From: Streptomyces sp. 840.1
GTDB taxonomy: Bacteria; Actinomycetota; Actinomycetes; Streptomycetales; Streptomycetaceae
Direction of reading: 5' to 3'
Length of the DNA stretch: 64,000 nt
Assembly: GCF_003751445.1 (NCBI RefSeq)
Contig: NZ_RJUU01000001.1
Coordinates: 5,699,060 to 5,763,059 of the forward strand
Positions 49,859 through 58,341 of the stretch are shown here, piece after piece (the stretch's first letter is position 1; each line of letters starts with the position of its first letter). Below the pieces are notes generated by a model that worked only from the letters and a program-made list of their open reading frames with translations, had not been told where the DNA came from and made no database searches. Position numbers and translations under genes: made by a program.

Positions 49859-50503
49859 CTACCCGGTGCCGGGCAGGGATGACGCGTCCGTCGCCACCGC
49901 CCGCAGCCGACCCAGGATCGCGCGCGCCGCCCGCGTGTAGCCCTCCGGGCTGTCCCGGAGCACCGAGTCGCCGTTGGCCAGCTCCAGGAACGCGATGATC
50001 TCGAAGGCGAGCTGGGGGACGTCGCAGTCCTCCCGGATCTCGCCCAGCACCCGCGCCTCCTCGATCCGGCGCTCCACGAAGGCGACCCAGTCGGCCTGCG
50101 CGGCCACGACCGCGTCGTGCACCGGGCCCTCGCGCGCGTCGAACTCCGCGATGGCCGCGTAGAAGAAGCAGCCCCCCGGGAACACCCGCCGCTCCGAGTA
50201 GGCGATCCAGCGCTCGTACAGCTCCCGGACCCGCCCCAGCCCGGCCGGAACGGCCCGTACCGGCTGCACGACGTGCTCGTCGTACACCGCGGCGGCGGCT
50301 CGCACGGTGGCCAGCTGGAGCTCCTCCTTGGAGCCGAAGAGGGCGAACACGCCGCTCTTGCTCAGCCGGAGCTCGGTGGCGAGCCGGCCCAGCGAGAGGC
50401 CTTCCAGGCCCTCCACCGAGGCGACCGCGGCCGCGTGCGCGAGAACCAGCTGCCGGGTGCGGTTGCCCCGCTCGACCCTTCCGTCCTGGCGTGCTCCCGC
50501 CAT
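49859..50503 (-). CDS. TetR-family regulator
   Basis: 214 aa from ATG 50503. The N-terminal HTH is LSLGRLATELRLSKSGVFAL followed by FGSKEELQLATV (about 36-67), with a TetR_C-type ligand domain (WIAYSERRVFPGGCFFYAAI, FEIIAFLELANGDSVLRD). Divergent from an EamA exporter, so control of that exporter or of the 144-aa gene downstream is likely. The ligand is unknown. Confidence 0.9.
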   Translation of the reverse strand: MAGARQDGRVERGNRTRQLVLAHAAAVASVEGLEGLSLGRLATELRLSKSGVFALFGSKEELQLATVRAAAAVYDEHVVQPVRAVPAGLGRVRELYERWIAYSERRVFPGGCFFYAAIAEFDAREGPVHDAVVAAQADWVAFVERRIEEARVLGEIREDCDVPQLAFEIIAFLELANGDSVLRDSPEGYTRAARAILGRLRAVATDASSLPGTG

Positions 50504-50656
50504 CTGGCGACTCCGTGCTCGGTGGGGTGCGGGGCGGCGTGCGTCGGACCGGCCCCGGGGCTCGCCATTGTAGGAGTGCGGCCGGTACGGTGATCGCTCC
50601 GCGTGCGAGCCAGTGAGGTCTCCGCATCCTGCCTGTGGAGAACCAGGAGAATCCGG

Positions 50657-51580
50657 GTGTCCTCGATCGCCGTACCCGTCCTCGCCCCGCCGCGCCGGGC
50701 GTGGCTCACCGATCTGCCCGTCCTGCTGGTCGCGGTGGTCTGGGGCTCCAGCTACCTGGCCGCCAAGGGCATCACCACGGCGCACACCGTCATCGCCGTC
50801 CTCGTCCTCAGATTCGCCGTGGTGCTGCCCGTCCTGGTGGCCGCCGGGTGGCGCAGGCTCTCGGCGCTGACCGCCGCGCAGTGGCGGGGTGCGGGGCTGC
50901 TGGGCCTGGTGCTCAGCGGGATCTTCCTGGTGGAGACGTACGGCATCGTGCACACCTCGGCGACCAACGCCGGGCTCATCATCAGCCTCACCATGGTCTT
51001 CACCCCGCTCGCCGAGGCCGCGGTGACCCGCGTCCGGCCGCCCGGCACCTTCCTCGCCGCCGCCGCGCTCTCCGTGGCCGGTGTGGTGCTGCTGACCCAG
51101 GGCGGCGGATTCACCAGCCCGTCGGCGGGTGATCTGCTGATGCTCGTCGCCGCCCTGGCCCGCACCCTCCACGTGCTGCTCATGGCACGCATCAAGTCCG
51201 TCCGGTCGGCGGACTCGCTCTCCCTGACCACCGTCCAGCTCGGCAGCGCGGTCGCCGTCTTCGCACTGCTGGCCGCCGTCCCCGGTACCGGCGATTCGCC
51301 GTGGTCGGTCGCCGCCGGATTCGGCGTCCGCGAGTGGGGCGGGCTGCTCTTCCTCTCGGTCTTCTGCACGCTCTTCGCGTTCTTCGTGCAGATGTGGTCC
51401 GTACGCCGCACCTCGCCGTCCCGGGTCAGTCTGCTGCTCGGTACGGAACCGCTCTGGGCCGCGGCCGTCGGCATCGCGATCGGCGGCGAACGCCTCGGCG
51501 TCCTCGGAGCGGCGGGCGCGGTCCTGGTGCTCGCGGGCACGGCCTGGGGGCGGCGCAGCACGGCCCCGGCTACTCCTTGA
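50657..51580 (+). CDS. EamA/DMT-family transporter
   Basis: 307 aa from GTG 50657, which has AGGAG 7 nt upstream; the frame is open from GTG 50603 without such a site. Ten membrane helices in two EamA halves: LLVAVVWGSSYLAAKGITTA at the start, YGIVHTSATNAGLIISLTMV with the conserved PLAEA, then LLLGTEPLWAAAVGIAIGGE. Drug/metabolite exporter. Its 3' end overlaps a convergent small gene by 11 bp. Confidence 0.92.
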   Translation: MSSIAVPVLAPPRRAWLTDLPVLLVAVVWGSSYLAAKGITTAHTVIAVLVLRFAVVLPVLVAAGWRRLSALTAAQWRGAGLLGLVLSGIFLVETYGIVHTSATNAGLIISLTMVFTPLAEAAVTRVRPPGTFLAAAALSVAGVVLLTQGGGFTSPSAGDLLMLVAALARTLHVLLMARIKSVRSADSLSLTTVQLGSAVAVFALLAAVPGTGDSPWSVAAGFGVREWGGLLFLSVFCTLFAFFVQMWSVRRTSPSRVSLLLGTEPLWAAAVGIAIGGERLGVLGAAGAVLVLAGTAWGRRSTAPATP

Positions 51581-51773
51581 CCGAGTCCGACGCGATCATG
51601 ACGGCTGTCCCCGTCACCGCCAGCACGATGCTGACGAACAACGAGTAGTCGCCGACGAACGGCAGCCGCTGCACCAGACCGAAGAAGTGGAACCAGCCGA
51701 ACCACTCGTGGAGCAGCCCGGCGGCACCCTGGGCGAAGAGCAGGAAGCCGACCGTCTCGCAGAGTTTCTTCAT
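51570..51773 (-). CDS. Small membrane protein of unknown function
   Basis: 67 aa with two predicted helices (VGFLLFAQGAAGLLHEWFGW and YSLFVSIVLAVTGTAVMIAS). It has a conserved-looking HEWFGWFHFFG turn. Convergent with the EamA gene and overlapping its end by 11 bp; divergent from the next kinase gene. Confidence 0.75.
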   Translation of the reverse strand: MKKLCETVGFLLFAQGAAGLLHEWFGWFHFFGLVQRLPFVGDYSLFVSIVLAVTGTAVMIASDSVKE

Positions 51774-51919
51774 GGGGGCGAGCCTGACGGGCCGGGCGTC
51801 CTCGCCGCATCGGCCGGTGGTCCGGGCCGCTCGGCCGAAAGTCTTCCCTTCCGCGACTTTGGTCGCCTCCCCGCCCCGAACCGCCGGAAGCCGTCCTTCC
51901 CCTGCGTAGCTTTGCCGAT

Positions 51920-53137
51920 ATGACGCGTACGGAGTACCCCTGGCTGCTGCCCTCGGCGATGGCCGACCCCGAGCTGCCCGGAGACCGGGACGGCCGCTCC
52001 CGCCGTACCGTGCGCGACTGGATCGTCGACATCATGGCGTTCGTCTGCGCGGCGGGCATCGGACTGGCGACCCTCGCCACGATCGAGGCGGACCCCACCA
52101 CACCCGAGGGTGTCCTCTTCGTGGACTCGCTGATCGGCGCCGCGGCCTGCTGCGCGCTGTGGTTCCGGCGGCGGTGGCCGGCCGGCCTCGCGGTGGCGCT
52201 GACGCTGCTGTCCACCGTGGAGCCCGTCGCGGCCGGAGCGCTGCTGGTGGCCCTGTTCAGCGTGGCCGTGCACCGGCCGTTCCGCCCTGTCGCCCTCGTC
52301 GGCGCCGGCGCTCTGGCCGTCGCCCCGATCCAGCCCTACGTGCGCCCGGACCCGAGCACCTCGTTCATGGCGTCCACGATCGTCGGAGTGCTGCTGATCC
52401 TGCTGGTGCTCAGCTGGGGCATGGTCGTACGGTCCAGACGCCAGCTGGTCGTCACCCTGCGCGAGCGCGCCCGCCGCGCCGAGACCGAGGCCGCACTGCG
52501 CGCCGAACAGGCCCAGCGGCTGGCCCGCGAGGACATCGCCCGGGAGATGCACGACGTCCTCGCCCACCGGCTGACCCTGCTCAGCGTCCACGCCGGAGCC
52601 CTGGAATTCCGGCCCGACGCGCCCCCCGCCGAGGTGGCCCGCGCCGCCGGAGTCATCCGGGACAGCGCGCACGAGGCGCTCCAGGACCTCCGCGAGATCA
52701 TCGGCGTACTGCGCAGCCCCCGGGACGGCGAGGGCGACCGCCCGCAGCCCACCCTCGCCACGCTCGACGCGCTGATCGCCGAATCCCGCCTGGCCGGGAT
52801 GAAGGTCGCCCTCGACAACCACCTGGCCGACCCGGCCGCGGCGCCCGCCGCCACCGGCCGCACCGTCTACCGCATCGCCCAGGAGGGCCTGACCAACGCC
52901 CGCAAGCACGCGCCCGGCACCGAGGTCACCGTCAGGGTCAGCGGCGGCCCGGGGCAGGGCATCACCGTCGAGGTCCGCAACCCGGCCCCCACCGAGCCCT
53001 TCGAGCAGGTGCCCGGGTCCGGCCAGGGCCTCATCGGCCTGACCGAACGGGCCACCCTCGCCGGCGGCCGGCTCGACCACGGACCGGAACCTGGCGGTGG
53101 GTTCGCGGTCCGGGCTTGGCTACCGTGGCCGTCATGA
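51920..53137 (+). CDS. Sensor histidine kinase (HisKA_3 type) 2
   Basis: 405 aa. Four to five N-terminal membrane helices (about 32-170), then REDIAREMHDVLAHRLTLLS (phospho-His about 215), ALQDLREIIGVL and a HATPase with AQEGLTNARKHAPG N-box and GSGQGLIGLTERATLAGG. Little ribosome site precedes ATG 51920, and TAGCTT about 10 nt upstream could serve as -10, so the transcript may be leaderless. Co-translated with the response regulator by ATGA overlap. Confidence 0.93.
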   Translation: MTRTEYPWLLPSAMADPELPGDRDGRSRRTVRDWIVDIMAFVCAAGIGLATLATIEADPTTPEGVLFVDSLIGAAACCALWFRRRWPAGLAVALTLLSTVEPVAAGALLVALFSVAVHRPFRPVALVGAGALAVAPIQPYVRPDPSTSFMASTIVGVLLILLVLSWGMVVRSRRQLVVTLRERARRAETEAALRAEQAQRLAREDIAREMHDVLAHRLTLLSVHAGALEFRPDAPPAEVARAAGVIRDSAHEALQDLREIIGVLRSPRDGEGDRPQPTLATLDALIAESRLAGMKVALDNHLADPAAAPAATGRTVYRIAQEGLTNARKHAPGTEVTVRVSGGPGQGITVEVRNPAPTEPFEQVPGSGQGLIGLTERATLAGGRLDHGPEPGGGFAVRAWLPWPS

Positions 53138-53853
53138 CCAACCCGACTCCCGCCCCCGCCGGCCGGCCCGTGCGGCTTCTCATCGTCGACGACGACCCGC
53201 TCGTACGGGCCGGGCTCACCCTGATGCTCGGCGGCGCCGACGACATCGACATCGTGGGGGAGGGGGCCGACGGCAGCGAGGCACCCGGACTCGTCGAACG
53301 GCTCCGGCCGGACGTCGTCCTCATGGACATCCGGATGCCGGTCATGGACGGGCTGACCGCCACCGAGGTGCTGCGCGGCCGCCCCGACGCACCCGAGATC
53401 ATCGTCCTGACCACGTTCCACGCCGACGAACAGGTGCTGCGCGCGATCCGTGCCGGAGCGGCCGGCTTCGTGCTCAAGGACACCCCGCCCGGACAGATCG
53501 TCGACTCCGTGCGCCGGGTCGCGGCCGGCGACCCTGTCCTGTCGCCCGCGGTCACCCGGCAGCTCATGGCCCGAGCCGCCGGCCCCGGACGGGAGGAGAA
53601 GGCCGGCCGCGCGCAGGAGGCCCGCCGGCGGCTCGAACTGCTCGCCGACCGCGAACGCGAGGTGGCCGTTGCCGTCGGGCACGGCCGTTCCAACGCGGAG
53701 ATCGCCGCGGCGCTCTACCTGAGCGTGGCCACCGTGAAGACCCAGGTGTCTCGGATTCTGGCCAAGTTCGACTTCAACAACCGTGTCCAGATCGCCCTGT
53801 TGGTCCACGATGCGGGCCTGTTGGACGACGGTGACGGGCCCGGCCTGTCCTGA
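53134..53853 (+). CDS. NarL/LuxR-type response regulator 2
   Basis: 239 aa. Receiver: LLIVDDDPLVRAG, phospho-Asp in VVLMDIRMPVMDG (about 66), LTTFHAD, FVLKDTPP. Output: LADREREVAVAVGHGRSNAE and SVATVKTQVSRILAKFDFNN LuxR HTH. A linker rich in Arg/Glu (about 150-168) separates the two. It is encoded 85 bp before the P450-thioesterase-P450 cluster and could control it. Confidence 0.94.
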   Translation: MTNPTPAPAGRPVRLLIVDDDPLVRAGLTLMLGGADDIDIVGEGADGSEAPGLVERLRPDVVLMDIRMPVMDGLTATEVLRGRPDAPEIIVLTTFHADEQVLRAIRAGAAGFVLKDTPPGQIVDSVRRVAAGDPVLSPAVTRQLMARAAGPGREEKAGRAQEARRRLELLADREREVAVAVGHGRSNAEIAAALYLSVATVKTQVSRILAKFDFNNRVQIALLVHDAGLLDDGDGPGLS

Positions 53854-53938
53854 TCTCTCCGTCCGGTGCGGGCCCGGCGGCATACGCTGAACCGGCCGGC
53901 CCTCGCGGCCGGACCGATCAGACCGGGAGGGTGGGCCC

Positions 53939-55117
53939 ATGTCCGATGTCGATGCGGATCTGCGCGGGTTCGCGGACTTCACCGCGAACCCGTACCCGTA
54001 CTACGAGAAGATGCGCGTCGCGGGACCGGTGCACTGCGTCCGGACCGACGAGTTCGACCGGGTGTGGCTGGTCGTCGGGTACGACGAGGGGCGTTCCGTC
54101 CTGGCCGACCAGCGGTTCGGCAAGGACTGGCGGACGCTGCCCGGCCAGACGGGTGCGGGCGACCCGATCAACGCCAACATGCTGGAGATGGACGCACCCG
54201 ACCACACGCGGCTGCGCAAGCTGGTCGCGCGGGAGTTCACCCCCCGCCGGATCGAGGCGCTGCGGCCCCGCGTGCGGCAGATCACCGACGCGCTGCTCGA
54301 CGCGATGCTGCCGGCCGGGCAGGCGGATCTCGTCGACGCCTTCGCCTTCCCGCTGCCCATCACCGTCATCTGCGAACTCATCGGAGTGCCCGACCTGGAC
54401 CGGGACGCCTTCCGCCTGCTGTCCAACGGCGTGGTCTCCCCTGCCGGTGCGCAGGGAAACGGCGACGCGGTCCGCGCCATGGGCGGCTATCTCGCCGAGC
54501 TGATCGAGATCAAGCGCCGCTCGCCGGGCGACGACCTGCTGAGTGCGCTGATCGCCGCGCGGTACGAGGACGAGGACGCACTGTCGCCCGACGAACTGGT
54601 CGGCATGGCCTTCCTGTTGCTCGTCGCAGGGCACGAGACGACGGTCAACCTGATTGCCAACGGGGTACGGGCCCTGCTCGAACACCCGGAACAACTGGCC
54701 GCTCTGCGGGCCGACTTCGGGCTGATCGACGGGGCGGTCGAGGAGATGCTCCGCTACGACGGACCGGTGGAGACCGCCACCTTCCGGTTCGCCCGGGAGG
54801 CCGCGACGATCGGCTCGACGGCCGTCGCGGCCGGTGATCCGGTGCTGGTCGCCCTGGCGGGCGCCGACCGCGACCCCGGCCGCTACCCGGAACCGGACCG
54901 GTTCGACATCCGCCGCGAGACGCAGGGGCACCTGGCCTTCGGACACGGCGTGCACTTCTGCATGGGTGCGCCGCTGGCCCGGATGGAGGGCCGCATCGCG
55001 GTCCGCGCGCTGCTGGAGCGGTGCCCAGGACTCGTACTCGACCCGGACGCGGGGGAGCCGGACTGGCTGCCCGGCATGCTGATCCGGGGGACGCGGACGC
55101 TCCCGGTGCGCTGGTGA
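53939..55117 (+). CDS. CYP107-type cytochrome P450, first of the pair
   Basis: 392 aa, complete class I bacterial P450: I-helix LLLVAGHETTVNLI (about 223-236), K-helix EEMLRYDGPVETATFRF with intact ExxR, heme loop LAFGHGVHFCMGAPLARME (Cys about 341). GGGAGGG precedes ATG 53939. The closest families by motif are CYP107 enzymes, many of which hydroxylate polyketides, peptides or fatty acyl substrates. No ferredoxin gene is adjacent. It forms a set with the hotdog thioesterase and second P450 downstream, separated by a 13-bp tandem repeat array. Confidence 0.95.
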   Translation: MSDVDADLRGFADFTANPYPYYEKMRVAGPVHCVRTDEFDRVWLVVGYDEGRSVLADQRFGKDWRTLPGQTGAGDPINANMLEMDAPDHTRLRKLVAREFTPRRIEALRPRVRQITDALLDAMLPAGQADLVDAFAFPLPITVICELIGVPDLDRDAFRLLSNGVVSPAGAQGNGDAVRAMGGYLAELIEIKRRSPGDDLLSALIAARYEDEDALSPDELVGMAFLLLVAGHETTVNLIANGVRALLEHPEQLAALRADFGLIDGAVEEMLRYDGPVETATFRFAREAATIGSTAVAAGDPVLVALAGADRDPGRYPEPDRFDIRRETQGHLAFGHGVHFCMGAPLARMEGRIAVRALLERCPGLVLDPDAGEPDWLPGMLIRGTRTLPVRW

Positions 55118-55124
55118 GACGGAC

Positions 55125-55228
55125 GCCGACACGATGTGCCGACAAGACATGCCGACTGTGCGTGCCGACTGTGCGCGCTGACGAGAAGTGCTGACGGGAA
55201 GTGCTGACAGGACGTGCCGGTGATGCCT
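55125..55228. repeat. Eight-unit 13-bp tandem repeat
   Basis: Eight contiguous 13-bp units with consensus GCYGACNNGANGT fill most of the gap between the P450 and thioesterase genes: for example GCCGACACGATGT, GCCGACTGTGCGT, GCTGACGGGAAGT. The first six bases are the most conserved and the unit length is not a multiple of three, so it is not coding. It may be a decayed minisatellite or an array of protein-binding iterons. Confidence 0.85.
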
Positions 55229-55271
55229 GCCGGATGAGGCGGACGTGCTGTGTGGGACAGAAAGGAACGTC

Positions 55272-55691
55272 ATGACCGGACTCGACCTGGAGACGGCCCG
55301 CAAGGTGCTCGACAGCCAGCCGTTCAGCGCACTCGTCGGAGCGCGGATCACCGCGTTCGGCGACGGCGGGGCGACGCTGGAGATCGACGGCCGCGAGGAA
55401 CTCCGGCAGCAGAACGGATTCATGCACGGCGGGGTGCTCGCGTACGCCGCCGACAACGCGCTCACCTTCGCCGCCGGAACGACGCTCGGCCCGGCCGTGC
55501 TGACCGGCGGGTTCTCGATCCAGTACCTGCGGCCCGCGACCGGCGTCGGACTCGTCGCCCGCGCCCTCGTCGTTCACACCGGCCGCCGGCAGGCCGTGGC
55601 CCGCTGCGATCTGTTCACCGTTGACGCGGGCGGCGCCGAAACCCTGTGCGCGGTCGCCCAGGGCACCGTCCTGAACGCCTCGTCGTCCTGA
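55272..55691 (+). CDS. PaaI-type hotdog thioesterase
   Basis: 139 aa from ATG 55272 (AAAGGA at 5-nt spacing). Hotdog fold with the signature NGFMHGGVLAYAADNALTFA (catalytic HGG-A-D pattern) and GGFSIQYLRPATGVGLVARA. PaaI-like enzymes hydrolyse acyl-CoA or acyl carrier thioesters. Lying 11 bp upstream of the second P450 gene and downstream of the first, it probably releases an acyl intermediate in the same pathway. Confidence 0.9.
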   Translation: MTGLDLETARKVLDSQPFSALVGARITAFGDGGATLEIDGREELRQQNGFMHGGVLAYAADNALTFAAGTTLGPAVLTGGFSIQYLRPATGVGLVARALVVHTGRRQAVARCDLFTVDAGGAETLCAVAQGTVLNASSS

Positions 55692-55702
55692 AGGAGTCCC
55701 GC

Positions 55703-56899
55703 GTGACCACGCAGGAGGCAGTCGACCTCGGAGCCATGGGGGACAGCTTCACCCGCGACCCGTACAGCGTGTACGCGGCCCTGCGGGCCCGGGGCCCCGT
55801 CCACCGGGTCCGCATCCCGGAGGGCACACCCGCCTGGCTCGTCGTCGGGTACGAGGAGGGCCGCGCCGCGCTCGCGGACCAGCGGCTCTCCAAGCAGTGG
55901 GCCAGGGCCTCGCCCGCGCTCGGCCTGACCCAGGTCGCCTCGGGGACGTCCATGCTCAGCACGGACGCACCCGTGCACACCCGGCTGCGCAAGCTGGTCA
56001 CCCGGGAGTTCACGCCCCGCCGCATGCAGCAGCTCGTGCCGCGCGTGCGGCGGATGACCGACGGACTCCTCGACACGATGCTGGCCCTGCCCGGCCGCCG
56101 TACCGACCTCGTCGAGTCGCTGGCGTTCCCGCTGCCGATGTCCGTCATCTGTGAACTGCTCGGGGTGCCCTTCCTGGACCGCCGGGCCTTCCGGACGTGG
56201 TCCAACACCGCGGTGTCCTCCATCGACGGGGCGGCGCGGCGGGCGGCCACCGCCGACATGTCCGGCTATCTGGCCGGGCTCCTCGACGACAAGCGCGCAC
56301 AGCCGGGCGACGACCTGATGAGCGCGCTGATCCACACCGCCGACGAGGACGGCGACCGGCTCTCGGCCGAGGAACTGATGGGCATGGCCTGGCTGTTGCT
56401 GGTGGCCGGCCACGAGACCACGGTGAGCCTCATCTCCAACGGGGTGCTCGCCCTGCTCACCCATCCCGAGCAGCTCGCGGCGCTGCGGGCGCAGCCCGCG
56501 CTGATCGACAACGCGGTGGAGGAGATGCTGCGTTACGCCGGCCCGATCGAGACGCCCACCTACCGCTTCACCACCGGCCCGCTCGACATCGGCGGCACGG
56601 TGATCCCGGGCGGCGGCGAGCTGGTCCTGATCGCGACGGCGGACGCCAACCGCGATCCGGACCGCTACCCGGACGGGGACCGCTTCGACATCACCAGGGA
56701 CGCCCGGGGGCACGTCGCCTTCGGACGCGGCATCCACTACTGCCTGGGCGCGCCGCTGGCCCGGATCGAGGCGGCGGTGGCGGTCGGAGCACTGCTGGAA
56801 CGCTGCCCCGGCCTGGCCCTGGACGCGGATCCGGACACGCTGACCTGGCGGACCGGGATGCTCATCCGGGGACCGGAAGGCCTGCCGGTCCGGTGGTGA
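55703..56899 (+). CDS. CYP107-type cytochrome P450, second of the pair
   Basis: 398 aa from GTG 55703 (AAGGAG, 6-nt spacing). I-helix LLLVAGHETTVSLI, K-helix EEMLRYAGPIETPTYRF, heme loop VAFGRGIHYCLGAPLARIE. It is a clear paralogue of the P450 encoded at 53939-55117, so the cluster arose by duplication with a thioesterase gene in between. Co-transcribed with the thioesterase. Confidence 0.95.
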   Translation: MTTQEAVDLGAMGDSFTRDPYSVYAALRARGPVHRVRIPEGTPAWLVVGYEEGRAALADQRLSKQWARASPALGLTQVASGTSMLSTDAPVHTRLRKLVTREFTPRRMQQLVPRVRRMTDGLLDTMLALPGRRTDLVESLAFPLPMSVICELLGVPFLDRRAFRTWSNTAVSSIDGAARRAATADMSGYLAGLLDDKRAQPGDDLMSALIHTADEDGDRLSAEELMGMAWLLLVAGHETTVSLISNGVLALLTHPEQLAALRAQPALIDNAVEEMLRYAGPIETPTYRFTTGPLDIGGTVIPGGGELVLIATADANRDPDRYPDGDRFDITRDARGHVAFGRGIHYCLGAPLARIEAAVAVGALLERCPGLALDADPDTLTWRTGMLIRGPEGLPVRW

Positions 56900-56923
56900 G
56901 GTCCCCAAGCCCCCGCCCGTGTC

Positions 56924-57928
56924 TCAGGCCCCGGGGATCTCCGCCAGCTCCACCGGCCGGCGCTCCCGGCGCGAGAGCTCGCACGCCTCCGCGACCCGCA
57001 GCGCGTGCAGGGCCTCCAGGCCGTCGCACGGATTGGCGGCCTCGCCGCGCACCAGCCGCACGAACGCGTCCAGTTCGGCCTCGTACGCCGGGGCGAAGCG
57101 GTCCAGGAACCCCGGCCAGGGCTTGGCCGGGGCCGCGGGGCCCTGCGGTTCGGCGGAGGTGATCGGGGTGCGGTCGTCCAGGCCGACCACGAGTTGGTCC
57201 AGCTCCCCGGCGAGCTCCATCCGCACGTCGTACCCGGCGCCGTTGCAGCGGGTCGCCGTCGCTGTGACCAGGGTGGCGTCGTCGAGGGTCAGCAGCGCCG
57301 CCGCGGTGTCCACGTCGCCCGCCTCACGGAACATCGCGGGCCCCGCGTCCGAGCCGGTGGCGTACACCCGGGTCACCTCACGGCCCGTCACCCAGCGCAC
57401 CATGTCGAAGTCGTGGATCAGGCAGTCCCGGTACAGCCCGCCGGAGAGCGGCAGATAGGCCGCGGGCGGCGGCGCCGGGTCGGAGGTCACCGTGCGCACG
57501 GTGTGCAGCCGGCCCAGCGCCCCGCCGCGCACGGCCGTGCGCGCCGCCGTGTACCCCGCGTCGAACCGGCGCATGAACCCCAGCTGGAGCACGCTCCCCG
57601 CCTCCCGGGTCTCGCGCAGCGCGGCCAGTGTGCCCGCCAGGTCGAGGGCGACGGGCTTCTCGCAGAACGCGGGCAGCCCTGCGCGTGCGGCCCGGCCGAT
57701 CAGCTCGGCGTGCGCCGCGGTGGCCGAGGCGATCACCACGGCGTCGACGCCCGCGCCGAACACCTCCGCGGCGGAGCCGGCGGTGTTCGCTCCGGTACGT
57801 CGGGCGACCTCCGCCGCTCGGGCCGGGTCGGTGTCCGTCACCACCAGGGCGTCCACCGAGGGGTGGCGGGACAGCACGCCCGCGTGGAAGGAGCCGATCC
57901 GGCCGGTGCCGATGAGTCCGATGCGCAT
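56924..57928 (-). CDS. Gfo/Idh/MocA-family dehydrogenase, inositol 2-dehydrogenase-like
   Basis: 334 aa. N-terminal Rossmann GLIGTGRIGSFHAGVLSRHP, FCEKPVALDL with catalytic Lys (about 92), GFMRRFDAGY, and the YRDCLIHDFDMVRWVTGREV signature with the catalytic Asp/His. It oxidises myo-inositol or a related sugar with NAD. It is divergent from a sugar ABC importer plus ROK kinase, which may share its substrate class. A dyad lies 30 bp upstream of the start. Confidence 0.9.
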   Translation of the reverse strand: MRIGLIGTGRIGSFHAGVLSRHPSVDALVVTDTDPARAAEVARRTGANTAGSAAEVFGAGVDAVVIASATAAHAELIGRAARAGLPAFCEKPVALDLAGTLAALRETREAGSVLQLGFMRRFDAGYTAARTAVRGGALGRLHTVRTVTSDPAPPPAAYLPLSGGLYRDCLIHDFDMVRWVTGREVTRVYATGSDAGPAMFREAGDVDTAAALLTLDDATLVTATATRCNGAGYDVRMELAGELDQLVVGLDDRTPITSAEPQGPAAPAKPWPGFLDRFAPAYEAELDAFVRLVRGEAANPCDGLEALHALRVAEACELSRRERRPVELAEIPGA

Positions 57929-57957
57929 GGACCCAACGTGCCGGTCACCGGCAACGC

Positions 57958-57978
57958 TGTCAACTATATGTCCTGACA
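57958..57978 (-). promoter_or_regulatory. TGTCA-N11-TGACA dyad upstream of the dehydrogenase gene
   Basis: TGTCAACTATATGTCCTGACA forms a 21-bp dyad in an AT-rich patch 30 bp before the start. On the minus strand TATAGT in the centre resembles a -10. A repressor site of GntR or LacI type is plausible; the regulator is not in the window. Confidence 0.45.
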
Positions 57979-58156
57979 AAGCAACGAGGGTGTCGGAGCG
58001 GTGCCCGCCGCCTCCCGCCGCCCCGCCACAGCCCGCCCCGGCCGGGAAATTCACGCCCGCCCCGCCGGGCCCCGCCTCACTCCTTCGATTTCCGCCTCCC
58101 CGTACGGTGACAGCGCCCCACGACTTCCGTACGGTGTCGGAGGCTTCCCGGCTTCT

Positions 58157-58201
58157 CGTACGGCGCCGGGGACGGCACCAGGCCGCCCCCGGCGCCGTAC
58201 G
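58157..58201. terminator. 15-bp perfect hairpin upstream of the sugar importer operon
   Basis: CGTACGGCGCCGGGG (58157-58171) and CCCCGGCGCCGTACG (58187-58201) pair perfectly with a 15-nt loop. It looks like a terminator but lies in a divergent promoter region about 140 bp before the lipoprotein start, so it may be an attenuator or processing site in a long leader. Confidence 0.45.
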
Positions 58202-58341
58202 CGCCCCGTCCCGACACACGCGCCGCGCCCTGCCGGGTGACGGCGGTGGCGGCTCGGGGATACTTGCCCAGCCGGACCGGGACCGTACGGGGCCCGGCTC
58301 CACCAGCAGCACAACGAGCAGCACGAGAAGGGCACGGAGTC

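Larger units (their letters stand above)
57929..58341. other. 413-bp divergent intergenic region with hairpin and CGTACGG repeats
   Basis: The region separates the inositol dehydrogenase-like gene and the sugar importer operon. It holds a TGTCA/TGACA dyad at 57958-57978, three CGTACGG-starting repeats at 58101, 58128 and 58157 (27 and 29 bp apart), and a long hairpin at 58157-58201. No open frame in it has coding character. Confidence 0.6.
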
